Of a DNA stretch of 64,000 nt, positions 40,870 to 50,200 are shown one piece after another (the stretch's first letter is position 1; every line of letters starts with the position of its first letter). This stretch comes from CAUPWF01 sp036656795. GTDB lineage: Bacteria; Bacillota; Clostridia; Lachnospirales; Lachnospiraceae. The notes under the pieces were generated by a model. The model saw only the letters and a program-made list of their open reading frames with translations, ran no database searches and was not told the DNA's origin. Location of the stretch: assembly GCA_036656795.1 (NCBI GenBank), contig JAVXHR010000007.1, forward strand, positions 1 through 64,000. The letters run 5' to 3'. Position numbers and translations under genes: made by a program.

Positions 40870-42030
40870 ATGGAAGTATATTTAGACAATTCAGCAACAA
40901 CAAAATGTTACGAAAATGTAAAGAGTATTGTAGGCCGAGTAATGTGTGATGATTATGGGAATCCATCGTCTATGCATACTAAGGGAGTTACAGCCGAACG
41001 ATATATAAAAGAAGCCAAAGAAATTCTTGCAAAAGCATTAAAAGTACATGAAAAAGAAATATATTTTACCTCCGGTGGAACGGAAAGTGATAATCTGGCA
41101 ATTATGGGTACTGCAAGAGCCAATCATCGTAGTGGGAAACATCTGATTACATCTGCAATTGAACACCCTGCAGTCATTAATACGATGCGCTATCTAGAAG
41201 AAGAGGAAGGGTTTCGGATTACGTATCTTCCGGTAGATAAATATGGGCGGGTACAATTAGATGCCTTAAGAGAAGCGCTGTGTGAAGAGACTATCTTAGT
41301 ATCTATTATGTATGTAAACAATGAAGTAGGTGCAGTCCAACCAATTGAAGAAGCGACGGAGATTGTGAAAAAATATAACCCACATATTTTGTTTCATGTA
41401 GATGCCGTACAAGGATTTGGAAAATACAACATCTATCCAAAGAAACAAGGGATTGATTTGTTGTCTATTAGTGGACATAAGATTCATGGACCAAAGGGAA
41501 TTGGTGCACTTTATATTGGAGAAAATGTAAAGATAAAACCAATTGTCTATGGTGGAGAACAACAGAAGAATGTACGGTCTGGAACGGAAAACGTGCCGGG
41601 AATAGCAGGACTTGGGGTGGCTACAAAGGAAATCTACACAGATCTGGAAGAAAAAACGGGAAAGATGCGTGCGTTAAAAGATGAATTTATTCAAGGGGTA
41701 CAGACCAATATAGAACATACGGTTATTCATGGTTTGTATGACAAAACAAGTGCACCACACATTGTGAGCATTGGCTTTGCGGGAATTAAAAGTGAAGTAC
41801 TTCTGCACACCTTGGAAGAACAGGGGATCTATGTTTCTTCAGGCTCTGCCTGTGCCTCCAATCACCCAGCAATTAGTGGAGTATTGAAAGGAATTGGTGC
41901 TAAGAAAGAATATTTAGATGCAACTATTCGGTTTAGCTTTTCGGAGTTCACAACAAAAGAAGAAATTGACTATACATTAAAAACACTATATAATTGTGTA
42001 CCGATGCTTAGAAAATATACCAGACATTAG
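40870..42030 (+). CDS. Cysteine desulfurase (NifS/IscS-like), partner of ThiI
   Basis: A 386-residue PLP enzyme that removes sulfur from cysteine as a persulfide. It has VYLDNSATT, EIYFTSGGTESDNLAI, the PLP Lys in SISGHKIHGPKG and the catalytic Cys in SSGSACASNHP. The adjacent thiI gene shows its main use: sulfur for 4-thiouridine and possibly thiamine. The ATG at 40870 is better placed after AGGAG than the one at 40867. Confidence 0.93.
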   Translation: MEVYLDNSATTKCYENVKSIVGRVMCDDYGNPSSMHTKGVTAERYIKEAKEILAKALKVHEKEIYFTSGGTESDNLAIMGTARANHRSGKHLITSAIEHPAVINTMRYLEEEEGFRITYLPVDKYGRVQLDALREALCEETILVSIMYVNNEVGAVQPIEEATEIVKKYNPHILFHVDAVQGFGKYNIYPKKQGIDLLSISGHKIHGPKGIGALYIGENVKIKPIVYGGEQQKNVRSGTENVPGIAGLGVATKEIYTDLEEKTGKMRALKDEFIQGVQTNIEHTVIHGLYDKTSAPHIVSIGFAGIKSEVLLHTLEEQGIYVSSGSACASNHPAISGVLKGIGAKKEYLDATIRFSFSEFTTKEEIDYTLKTLYNCVPMLRKYTRH

Positions 42031-42057
42031 ATAATTCATTATAGAAGGAGAAATAGA

Positions 42058-43239
42058 ATGACCTTTCAGACATTTTTAGTAAAATACGGAGAGATTGGAA
42101 TTAAAGGAAAGAATCGCTATTTGTTTGAAGATGCACTTGTAAGGCAGATACGATTTGCTTTAAAGGATATAGATGGAACATTTAAAGTATACAAATCACA
42201 GGCCAGAATCTATGTGGATTGTGAGGGCGCATATGATTATGAAGAAACGGTAGAAAGTCTAAAATGTGTATTTGGTATTGTGGGAATATGTCCGGTTGTT
42301 CGTATTGAAGATGAAGGATTTGAGACACTAAAGACAGCTGTTATAGAATATATGGATGAGATGTATTCAGACAAAAGTATAACATTCAAGGTGGAAGCAA
42401 GACGTGGAAAGAAAAGTTACCCAATGAATTCCATGACTATTAATTGTGATATAGGAGAGGCTGTCTTAGAGGCGTTTCCGGAGATTAAAGTAGATGTACA
42501 CGATCCGGAAGTACGATTAAATATTGAGGTGCGAGACCAAATCTATATCTATTCAAAGATTATTCCAGGTGCCGGGGGTATGCCTGTTGGAACAAATGGA
42601 AAAGCAATGTTATTGTTATCCGGTGGCATTGACAGTCCGGTTGCGGGGTATATGATTTCAAAACGAGGAGTGAGTTTAGAGGCAACTTATTTTCATGCAC
42701 CACCGTATACCAGTGAACGTGCCAAGCAAAAGGTGATTGATTTAGCAAAGTTAGTTTCAAGATATTCAGGACCAATTAAATTAAATATCGTTAATTTTAC
42801 AGATATCCAATTGTATATCTATGATAAATGTCCTCATGATGAGCTGACTATTATTATGCGACGATATATGATGAAGATTTCAGAACATCTTGCAAAAGAG
42901 AGTAATTGTCTGGGATTGATTACGGGAGAAAGTATTGGACAGGTTGCAAGTCAGACGATGCAGAGTTTAGCAGCAACAAATGAAGTGTGTACACTTCCGG
43001 TATATCGTCCGTTGATTGGATTTGATAAACAAGAAATTATCAATATTTCACAGAAGATTGATACTTATGAAACTTCGATTCAACCTTTTGAGGATTGTTG
43101 TACAATCTTTGTTGCAAAACATCCAGTAACAAAGCCTAATTTAAAGGTGATTAAATGTTCTGAGAGAAATTTGGAAGAAAAAATAGAAGAGTTATTTGAA
43201 ACAGCAATTCAAACGGTAGAGACTATTCTTGTAAAATAG
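42058..43239 (+). CDS. thiI: tRNA 4-thiouridine synthase ThiI
   Basis: A 393-residue protein that adenylates and thiolates U8 of tRNA. The N-terminal FLVKYGEIGIKGKNR begins the ferredoxin-like and THUMP domains. The PP-loop ATP site is LLSGGIDSPVAGYM near residue 185, and TGESIGQVASQT follows. It ends without the C-terminal rhodanese domain found in enterobacteria, as usual for Firmicutes. It stands 27 bases after the desulfurase. Confidence 0.95.
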   Translation: MTFQTFLVKYGEIGIKGKNRYLFEDALVRQIRFALKDIDGTFKVYKSQARIYVDCEGAYDYEETVESLKCVFGIVGICPVVRIEDEGFETLKTAVIEYMDEMYSDKSITFKVEARRGKKSYPMNSMTINCDIGEAVLEAFPEIKVDVHDPEVRLNIEVRDQIYIYSKIIPGAGGMPVGTNGKAMLLLSGGIDSPVAGYMISKRGVSLEATYFHAPPYTSERAKQKVIDLAKLVSRYSGPIKLNIVNFTDIQLYIYDKCPHDELTIIMRRYMMKISEHLAKESNCLGLITGESIGQVASQTMQSLAATNEVCTLPVYRPLIGFDKQEIINISQKIDTYETSIQPFEDCCTIFVAKHPVTKPNLKVIKCSERNLEEKIEELFETAIQTVETILVK

Positions 43240-43247
43240 CAAAAAAA

Positions 43248-43287
43248 ATAGATATGTATATATCAAAATCAAGATATACATATCTAT
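43248..43287. terminator. Bidirectional terminator between thiI and the HPr-like gene
   Basis: ATAGATATGTATAT pairs with ATATACATATCTAT around a short loop. On the minus strand it is followed by a run of eight T (43241-43248 read in reverse), so it serves the HPr-like gene strongly and thiI less so. Confidence 0.7.
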
Positions 43288-43302
43288 CTGCATGAATGGT
43301 AA

Positions 43303-43536
43303 TTATACAAGATAAGGTGCTAATATGGATAAAATATCGTCGATTTCACCTTCATTTGCATGGATATTAAGATCGATAGATTTAGAAAGATCTAAACTAA
43401 AGATTCCCATAATTGATTTTGCGTCGATAACATAACGTCCAGATACTAAATCAAAGTCAAAATCGAATTTTGTGATTTCATTTACGAAAGATTTTACCTT
43501 GTCAATTGAATTTAAAGAAATTTGTACAGTTTTCAT
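43303..43536 (-). CDS. HPr-like protein lacking the phosphorylated histidine
   Basis: A 77-residue protein with the HPr fold order. The region of the regulatory serine, AKSIMGIFSLDLSKSIDL, is conserved. The N-terminal active-site loop that normally carries GIHARPA reads NSIDKVKSFVNE, with no His. It therefore cannot accept phosphate from enzyme I but may keep a Crh-like regulatory role through the serine (inference). It has AAGGAGG before its ATG and is monocistronic, divergent from mtaB. Confidence 0.85.
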   Translation of the reverse strand: MKTVQISLNSIDKVKSFVNEITKFDFDFDLVSGRYVIDAKSIMGIFSLDLSKSIDLNIHANEGEIDDILSILAPYLV

Positions 43537-43682
43537 GTGAATAATGCCTCCTTATGATTTGTTTGTATTCTATGAACATCTTAAGTTGTGGCAGGAGAAA
43601 AGTCAAGAAACAAAATGACGAAGAATAGGTTAAATTTTCGTTAAATCTTATAAATGTATCAAGAGAAAGAAAGAGAGATTCT

Positions 43683-44993
43683 ATGAAAAAGGTAGCACTA
43701 CACAATCTGGGGTGTAAAGTAAATGCATATGAGACTGAAGCAATGCAGGAGCTTCTAGAGTATAATGGATATGAGATTGTGCCATTTGCGAAAGGCGCAG
43801 ATATCTATATTATTAATACATGTACGGTTACAAATATGGCAGACAGAAAGTCTCGTCAAATGCTTCATAAAGCTAAAAAAATGAATCCGAAGGCAATTGT
43901 AGTGGCAGTTGGGTGCTATGTGCAGGCGCAAGAGGCAGTTGGTGAAGTGGATGATTGTATTGATATCATCATTGGGAATAATAAAAAAGGAGAGTTGGTT
44001 TCTATTTTGCGTAAATATGAAGCAGCTCCTAAAGGTGTTGAAAAAGCAATTGTGGATATATCACATACCGATGTGTATGAACGCTTACATCTTAGCAAGA
44101 CAGCAGGCCATACAAGGGCATATATCAAAGTGCAAGATGGTTGTAATCAATTCTGCACGTATTGTATTATACCTTATACAAGGGGGCGGGTTCGTAGCAG
44201 GGCAAAGATTAGTGTACTTCAAGAAGTGGAAGAATTAGTCGGTAATGGATATCAAGAAATCGTATTGACTGGAATTCATCTCAGTTCTTATGGAGTAGAT
44301 TTTATAGATGAACAAGGACATCAGATTGAGAATCTATTATCTCTGATTGAGGCAGTTCATCAAGTAGAGGGAGTAGAACGCATTCGATTAGGATCATTAG
44401 AGCCGGGAATTATTACAGAGGAATTTGTAAAGACGATTGCAGGTCTAAGAAAGATATGCCCACATTTTCATCTGTCGCTGCAAAGTGGCTGCAATACCAC
44501 TTTAAAAAGAATGAACCGTAGATATACAGTGGAAGAATATGCAGATAAATGTCGACTTTTGAGACAGTATTTTAAAAACCCTGCATTAACCACTGATGTT
44601 ATTGTGGGATTTCCGGGAGAAACACAAGCGGAATTTGAAGATTCCTTTTCATTTATAGATGGGATTAATTTTTATGAAACCCACATCTTTAAATATTCAA
44701 AACGTGAGGGAACACAAGCTGCGAAAATGGAGTGCCAGGTAGATGATACCATAAAAATTCAGCGCAGTAGCCGCTTATTGGAACTAGACCAAAAGAAACG
44801 TACACAATATGAGAATCAACATGTAGGAATGATGGTGGAAGTGTTGCTGGAAGAAACTATTGAAAAAGATGGGAAAACTTATCAGACAGGACATACAAAA
44901 GAATATATTAAAGTTGCAGTGGAAGGTACAGATCACAGAGAAAATGAAAGAATAAATCTTCATATTCAGCAATCTTCACAAATTATACATTGA
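43683..44993 (+). CDS. mtaB: tRNA t6A37 methylthiotransferase MtaB
   Basis: A 436-residue radical SAM enzyme that makes ms2t6A at position 37 of tRNA. It has N-terminal cluster cysteines in NLGCKVNAYE, NTCTVTN and AVGCYVQ, the radical SAM motif CNQFCTYCIIPYTRG, and a C-terminal TRAM domain. The order NLGCKVN and length separate it from MiaB. It starts the conserved block mtaB-ireB-ruvX. Confidence 0.93.
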   Translation: MKKVALHNLGCKVNAYETEAMQELLEYNGYEIVPFAKGADIYIINTCTVTNMADRKSRQMLHKAKKMNPKAIVVAVGCYVQAQEAVGEVDDCIDIIIGNNKKGELVSILRKYEAAPKGVEKAIVDISHTDVYERLHLSKTAGHTRAYIKVQDGCNQFCTYCIIPYTRGRVRSRAKISVLQEVEELVGNGYQEIVLTGIHLSSYGVDFIDEQGHQIENLLSLIEAVHQVEGVERIRLGSLEPGIITEEFVKTIAGLRKICPHFHLSLQSGCNTTLKRMNRRYTVEEYADKCRLLRQYFKNPALTTDVIVGFPGETQAEFEDSFSFIDGINFYETHIFKYSKREGTQAAKMECQVDDTIKIQRSSRLLELDQKKRTQYENQHVGMMVEVLLEETIEKDGKTYQTGHTKEYIKVAVEGTDHRENERINLHIQQSSQIIH

Positions 44994-45049
44994 ATTTTTC
45001 AGTAGAATAGATTAGAATGAGAGAGAAGAATAGACAAGGACGTGATAAG

Positions 45050-45316
45050 ATGAGTAAGAATTTAAGTAACACACAATTTTTTGAAGTGGAAAGTGCCCCA
45101 CAGATTCAAGCACATGACATACTAGAAATCGTTTATAGTGCTTTACGTGAAAAGGGATACAATCCAGTGAATCAGATTGTAGGGTATATTATGTCAGGTG
45201 ATCCGACATATGTTACCAGTCATAATGGTGCCCGTAGTTTGATTATGAAGATGGAGCGTGATGAATTAGTAGAAGAGATGCTAAAATCGTATATTGCTTA
45301 TCATTCTTGGGAATAA
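45050..45316 (+). CDS. ireB: IreB family regulatory phosphoprotein (UPF0297)
   Basis: An 88-residue protein of the IreB/YrzL family: AHDILEIVYSALREKGYNPV, NQIVGYIMSGDPTYVTSHNG, ARSLIMKMERDELVEEML. In enterococci IreB is phosphorylated by the Ser/Thr kinase IreK and tunes cephalosporin tolerance. The N-terminal Thr in NLSNTQFF is near where phosphorylation occurs in relatives. Start ATG 45050 was chosen since the family begins MSKNL-like. Confidence 0.93.
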   Translation: MSKNLSNTQFFEVESAPQIQAHDILEIVYSALREKGYNPVNQIVGYIMSGDPTYVTSHNGARSLIMKMERDELVEEMLKSYIAYHSWE

Positions 45317-45323
45317 GTGTAGT

Positions 45324-45755
45324 ATGAGGATAATGGGATTAGATTATGGTTCAAAGACAGTGGGAGTTGCGATTAGTGATCCACTAGGTCTTACAGCGCA
45401 GGGAATCGAGACGATTTATCGTAAAACAGAAAACAAATTACGACAAACATTAGCCCGTATTGAAGAGTTGATAAAGAAGTATGAGGTAGAAAAAATCGTC
45501 TTAGGATTTCCGAAACACATGAATAATGATATTGGAGAACGTGCGGAAAAATCGTTGGAATTAAAAGAGATGTTAGAACGGCGTACCGGCTTAGAAGTCA
45601 TTATGTGGGACGAGCGTCTTACAACAGTAGAGGCAGAACGAACGTTAATAGAGAGCAATGTACGCAGAGAAGATAGAAAGAAGTATGTCGACAAAGTGGC
45701 GGCAGTTTTTATATTGCAAGGATATTTGGATTCTATCTATATCCAGTCTCGGTAG
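45324..45755 (+). CDS. ruvX: Putative pre-16S rRNA nuclease RuvX/YqgF
   Basis: A 143-residue RNase H-fold protein: MRIMGLDYGSKTVGVAISDP with the first catalytic Asp, VLGFPKHMNNDIGERA, WDERLTTVEAE and the final DKVAAVFILQGYLDS. YqgF proteins act in 16S rRNA 5' maturation, and some were described as Holliday junction resolvases. It lies 7 bases after ireB. Confidence 0.93.
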   Translation: MRIMGLDYGSKTVGVAISDPLGLTAQGIETIYRKTENKLRQTLARIEELIKKYEVEKIVLGFPKHMNNDIGERAEKSLELKEMLERRTGLEVIMWDERLTTVEAERTLIESNVRREDRKKYVDKVAAVFILQGYLDSIYIQSR

Positions 45756-45771
45756 CGCAGAAGGAGTTATT

Positions 45772-46032
45772 ATGGAAAAGGTTCAATTTATGTTTGATGG
45801 AACAGAAGAGGCTGTGGATTTTTATGTCTTGGAACAAACAAAAATTAGTGGAATTAACTATATCTTAGTTACAGATTCCGAAGAAGATGATGCAGAATGC
45901 ATGATTTTAAAAGATACAAGTGCAGTGGAAGATACAGACAGTGTATATGAAGCAGTAGAAGAAGAAGTAGAACTTCAGGCTGTATTGAAAGTATTTGAAG
46001 AGTTACTCGAAGATATTGATATTGAAATGTAA
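45772..46032 (+). CDS. DUF1292 family protein (YrzB-like)
   Basis: An 86-residue very acidic protein with FYVLEQTKISGINYILVTD and ELQAVLKVFEELLEDIDIE, typical of DUF1292. The function is unknown. The order ireB-ruvX-DUF1292 is conserved in Firmicutes. ATG 45772 follows AAGGAG. Confidence 0.9.
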   Translation: MEKVQFMFDGTEEAVDFYVLEQTKISGINYILVTDSEEDDAECMILKDTSAVEDTDSVYEAVEEEVELQAVLKVFEELLEDIDIEM

Positions 46033-46092
46033 CGTCAGAAGGACATTTATCTATAGATTACATTAGGAATAGCTTTTGTAGCGAGGTGCATC

Positions 46093-46548
46093 ATGGGAAT
46101 AAGTCAAGAGAAGTTCAAAGAGATGTTGAAAGCCAAGGGATTAAAAGTAACACATCAAAGATTGCTTGTGTTAGAAACGCTTGGAGAACATCAAGATGAG
46201 CACATGGCGGCAGAAGATATTTATGAATTGGTAAAGGAAGACTATCCGGAGATTGGATTGGCGACTGTTTATCGAACAGTGCAATTGTTGTTAGAAATGC
46301 AATTGGTTGATCGTATTAATTTAGATGATGGATGTGTGCGATATGAAATCGGACATTTATTTGATGGGGAAAGTAAACATCACCATCATCATTTGATATG
46401 TCAAACATGTGGAAAAATATTACCATTTGAAGATGATTTGCTAGATGAATTAGAACATCATATTGAAGTGGCAACGGGTTTTCATGTATTAGATCATGAA
46501 TTGAAATTCTACGGACAATGCACCCAATGCGTAAAAAAAGAGAAATAG
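46093..46548 (+). CDS. Fur family metal/peroxide-responsive regulator
   Basis: A 151-residue Fur-fold repressor. The N-terminal winged helix includes KGLKVTHQRLLVLETL and GLATVYRTVQLLLEMQLV. The metal sites include HHHHHLICQTCGK and a second Cys pair near the end (CTQC), so structural zinc is bound. Whether it senses iron (Fur) or peroxide (PerR) cannot be settled by eye. Confidence 0.9.
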   Translation: MGISQEKFKEMLKAKGLKVTHQRLLVLETLGEHQDEHMAAEDIYELVKEDYPEIGLATVYRTVQLLLEMQLVDRINLDDGCVRYEIGHLFDGESKHHHHHLICQTCGKILPFEDDLLDELEHHIEVATGFHVLDHELKFYGQCTQCVKKEK

Positions 46549-46590
46549 TGCGGAGATTAGCTACATAAAAAAACACATGGAGGTGTAAAG

Positions 46591-48267
46591 TTGAAAAAAG
46601 AAAACAACTCAAAAATGAAAATCATTCCATTGGGAGGATTAGAACAGATAGGAATGAATATTACTGCCTTTGAATATGAAGACAGTATTATTGTAGTGGA
46701 TTGTGGTTTGGCATTCCCTACAGATGACATGTTGGGAATTGATTTAGTAATTCCGGATGTCACGTATCTAAAGGATAATGCGGACAAGGTCAAAGGATTT
46801 ATAATTACTCATGGTCATGAAGACCATATCGGAGGATTGGCTTATGTATTAAAAGAAATGAATCTTCCAATCTATACCACGAAACTTACCATGGGAATTA
46901 TTGAAAATAAATTAAAAGAACATAATCTGTTACGTAGTACAAAACGTAAAGTTGTGCGTCATGGGCAGTCGATTAATCTGGGACAATTTAGAATTGAATT
47001 TATTAAGACGAATCATAGTATTCAAGATGCTTCAGCTCTTGCGATTTATTCGCCAGCAGGAATTATCGTTCACACAGGTGATTTTAAAGTAGATTACACA
47101 CCGGTATTTGGTGATGCAATTGATTTGCAACGATTTGCGGAGATTGGGAAAAAAGGAGTTCTGGCATTGATGTCAGACAGCACTAATGCAGAGAGACCAG
47201 GATTTACGATGTCAGAACGAACCGTTGGTCAGACCTTTGATAATATCTTTTCAGAACATATGAATACAAGAATCTTAGTCGCAACATTTGCATCTAATGT
47301 AGACCGTGTACAACAGATTATCAATACATCGTACAAATATGGACGTAAAGTGGTTGTAGAAGGACGAAGTATGGTCAATATTATTGCAACAGCATCAGAA
47401 TTAGGTTATCTTGATATTCCGAAAGATACATTGATTGATATTGATCAATTAAAAAATTATCCGGAAGAAAAGACTGTACTGATTACCACAGGAAGTCAAG
47501 GGGAGTCAATGGCAGCACTTTCTCGTATGTCAGCGGGTATTCATAAAAAAGTATCTATTAAGCCAACGGATACAGTTATCTTTAGTTCCAGCCCAATTCC
47601 GGGAAATGAAAAGGCAATTTCTCGTGTGATTAATGATTTATCTAAGATGGGGGCAGATGTCATATTTCAAGATACTCATGTATCAGGGCATGCATGTCAA
47701 GAGGAATTGAAATTAATCTATGCATTGGTTAAACCTAAATATGCGATTCCGGTACATGGAGAATATCGCCATCTCAAAGCAAATGCTAAAATTGCAAGAA
47801 ATCTTGGAATAGAAAAAGAGAATATCTTTATCTTACAATCAGGTGATGTGTTGGAATTGGGAGACAGCGGTGCAAAAGTCGTAGACAAGGTACAGACAGG
47901 AGGTATCTTAGTAGATGGTTTGGGTGTTGGTGACGTTGGAAATATTGTGCTTCGTGACCGTCAGCATCTGTCTGAAGATGGAATTCTGATTGTAGTATTA
48001 AGTTTAGAAAAAGGCAGTAATCAGATATTGGCTGGCCCGGACATCGTGTCTAGAGGGTTTGTATATGTAAGAGAATCTGAGAGTTTGATGGAAGAGGCAA
48101 GACAAGTTCTTGTAGATGCATTGGAAAAATGTCTGAATGGCAATAATAAACATGTGGATTGGAGCAAGATCAAGTTAGTGACGCGTGATACTATGAATGA
48201 ATTTATCTGGAAGAGAACAAAGAGAAGACCAATGATTCTTCCGATTATTATGGATATAGACGTATAA
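46591..48267 (+). CDS. rnj: Ribonuclease J
   Basis: A 558-residue metallo-beta-lactamase/beta-CASP exo- and endoribonuclease. The active-site motif ITHGHEDHIGGL lies near residue 74, with HTGDFKVDYTP and HVSGHACQEEL further on. The start is TTG at 46591 with GGAGGTG six bases upstream. It processes and degrades RNA from 5' ends and is central to mRNA turnover in Firmicutes. Confidence 0.94.
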   Translation: MKKENNSKMKIIPLGGLEQIGMNITAFEYEDSIIVVDCGLAFPTDDMLGIDLVIPDVTYLKDNADKVKGFIITHGHEDHIGGLAYVLKEMNLPIYTTKLTMGIIENKLKEHNLLRSTKRKVVRHGQSINLGQFRIEFIKTNHSIQDASALAIYSPAGIIVHTGDFKVDYTPVFGDAIDLQRFAEIGKKGVLALMSDSTNAERPGFTMSERTVGQTFDNIFSEHMNTRILVATFASNVDRVQQIINTSYKYGRKVVVEGRSMVNIIATASELGYLDIPKDTLIDIDQLKNYPEEKTVLITTGSQGESMAALSRMSAGIHKKVSIKPTDTVIFSSSPIPGNEKAISRVINDLSKMGADVIFQDTHVSGHACQEELKLIYALVKPKYAIPVHGEYRHLKANAKIARNLGIEKENIFILQSGDVLELGDSGAKVVDKVQTGGILVDGLGVGDVGNIVLRDRQHLSEDGILIVVLSLEKGSNQILAGPDIVSRGFVYVRESESLMEEARQVLVDALEKCLNGNNKHVDWSKIKLVTRDTMNEFIWKRTKRRPMILPIIMDIDV

Positions 48268-48300
48268 AAAAAGAAAGAGGAAATGGAAAGGAATACAGCC

Positions 48301-48954
48301 ATGATTGTAGAGGAACGAATGGTTACTTTTATCAATTCCTTAGAAACAGAGAATAGCAAGTTATTAGAAGAAATTGAACAGGAAGCTTTGGATACAGGTG
48401 TACCAATTATCCGCAAAGAGATGCAAAGCTTCCTCAAAGTACTTCTTGCAATACAAAAACCTATGCGTATCCTGGAAGTTGGGACTGCCGTAGGTTTCTC
48501 TGCGTTATTAATGAGCGAATATGCTCCTAAGAATTGTCAGATTGAAACAATAGAAAAATATGAAAAACGAATTCCCATTGCCCGTGAGAATTTTAGACGT
48601 GGACAGAAAGAAACCCAGATTACGTTATTAGAAGGTGATGCCCTTGCAATTCTAAAAAGGTTGGAAGAATCCTATGATTTTATCTTTATGGATGCTGCAA
48701 AAGCACAGTATATCTGTTATTTGCCAGAGGTATTGCGATTGTTGAATCAAGGGGGCATATTGATATCAGATAATGTATTACAAGATGGAGATATTATTGA
48801 ATCTCGTTATGCGGTGGAACGTCGGAATCGAACGATACACAGTAGGATGCGAGAATATTTGTATGAATTAAAGCATGAACCACAACTAACCACTTCTATT
48901 ATTCCGTTAGGAGATGGGGTGGCAGTCAGCGTAAAGATAGGAGAGGAACAATAA
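48301..48954 (+). CDS. trmR: tRNA 5-hydroxyuridine methyltransferase TrmR
   Basis: A 217-residue class I O-methyltransferase: ILEVGTAVGFSALLMSEYAP binds SAM, with IFMDAAKAQYICYLPEV and LISDNVLQDG for the metal site. In Firmicutes TrmR methylates 5-hydroxyuridine at tRNA position 34. The next gene encodes the U32 protein that forms the hydroxyl group, so the pair acts in sequence. ATG 48301 is preferred over 48283 because the ribosome binding site for the latter is too close. Confidence 0.85.
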   Translation: MIVEERMVTFINSLETENSKLLEEIEQEALDTGVPIIRKEMQSFLKVLLAIQKPMRILEVGTAVGFSALLMSEYAPKNCQIETIEKYEKRIPIARENFRRGQKETQITLLEGDALAILKRLEESYDFIFMDAAKAQYICYLPEVLRLLNQGGILISDNVLQDGDIIESRYAVERRNRTIHSRMREYLYELKHEPQLTTSIIPLGDGVAVSVKIGEEQ

Positions 48955-48955
48955 G

Positions 48956-50179
48956 ATGGCAAGATATCCAGAATTATTAATTCCGGCAAGCAGTCTGGAA
49001 GTATTAAAGATAGCAGTTATATATGGAGCAGACGCAGTGTATATTGGGGGGGAAGCATTCGGATTACGTGCCAAAGCAAAGAACTTCTCCATGGAAGATA
49101 TGAAAGAGGGAATTGCATTTGCCCATGACCATCAGGTGAAGGTGTATGTGACGGCTAATATATTGGCCCATAACGAGGATCTAGAAGGAGTACGGGATTA
49201 CTTTATGGAATTAAAACAATTCAAACCGGATGGATTGATTATTGCGGATCCGGGGGTTTTTGAAATTGCAGGAGAGGTATGTCCTGAGATAGAACGCCAT
49301 ATAAGCACCCAGGCAAATAATACGAATTATGCAACTTATAAATTCTGGTACAAATTGGGAGCATCAAGAGTGGTGTCCGCAAGAGAATTATCATTGCAAG
49401 AAATAACAGAACTGCGTAAAAACATTCCAAGCGAACTGGAAATAGAAACATTTGTTCATGGTGCTATGTGCATCTCGTATTCTGGTCGTTGTCTTTTGAG
49501 TAATTACTTTACGGGCCGTGATGCTAATAGAGGGGCGTGTACTCACCCATGTCGTTGGAAATATTCGATTGTGGAAGAAACCAGACCGGGAGAATATATG
49601 CCGGTATATGAAAATGAACGTGGAACGTTTATCTTTAATTCCAAAGATTTATGTATGATACAACACATACCTGAATTGTTGAAAGCGGGGATTGATAGCC
49701 TTAAGATAGAAGGACGAATGAAAACAGCACTCTATGTGGCAACAGTGGCAAGAACATATCGTAAAGCAATTGATGATTATCAACAATCACCTGAATGTTA
49801 TTATAAAAATATGCCTTGGTATCTAGAACAGATATCTAATTGCACATATCGACAGTTTACAACTGGATTCTTTTTTGGAAAGCCAGATGAAACTACACAA
49901 ATTTATGATAATAATACTTACGTGAAAGAATACACATATCTTGGTATTATTGGTCAGGAGAAAGATGGGTTGTATCAGATAGAACAAAAGAACAAATTTT
50001 CAGTAGGTGAAACTATTGAAGTTATGAAGCCAAATGGAGAGAATATAAACGTTGTAGTAAACCGAATTGTTAATGCTGAGGGTGGTGAGCAGGAAAGCGC
50101 ACCACACCCACAACAAGTGTTGTATGTTGACCTTGGAATGAAATTGGACACATACGATTTGCTTCGCAGAGCAGAGTGA
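48956..50179 (+). CDS. U32 family tRNA hydroxylation protein (TrhP-like)
   Basis: A 407-residue peptidase-U32 family protein: GADAVYIGGEAFGLRAKAKN, and the four-Cys segment CISYSGRCLLSN...GACTHPCRW near residues 170-200, likely a [4Fe-4S] site. Proteins of this group make 5-hydroxyuridine at tRNA position 34. It begins 1 base after trmR ends. The C-terminal domain (residues ~320-407) is a beta barrel. Confidence 0.88.
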   Translation: MARYPELLIPASSLEVLKIAVIYGADAVYIGGEAFGLRAKAKNFSMEDMKEGIAFAHDHQVKVYVTANILAHNEDLEGVRDYFMELKQFKPDGLIIADPGVFEIAGEVCPEIERHISTQANNTNYATYKFWYKLGASRVVSARELSLQEITELRKNIPSELEIETFVHGAMCISYSGRCLLSNYFTGRDANRGACTHPCRWKYSIVEETRPGEYMPVYENERGTFIFNSKDLCMIQHIPELLKAGIDSLKIEGRMKTALYVATVARTYRKAIDDYQQSPECYYKNMPWYLEQISNCTYRQFTTGFFFGKPDETTQIYDNNTYVKEYTYLGIIGQEKDGLYQIEQKNKFSVGETIEVMKPNGENINVVVNRIVNAEGGEQESAPHPQQVLYVDLGMKLDTYDLLRRAE

Positions 50180-50200
50180 ATACCATGCAAAGTACATGCG

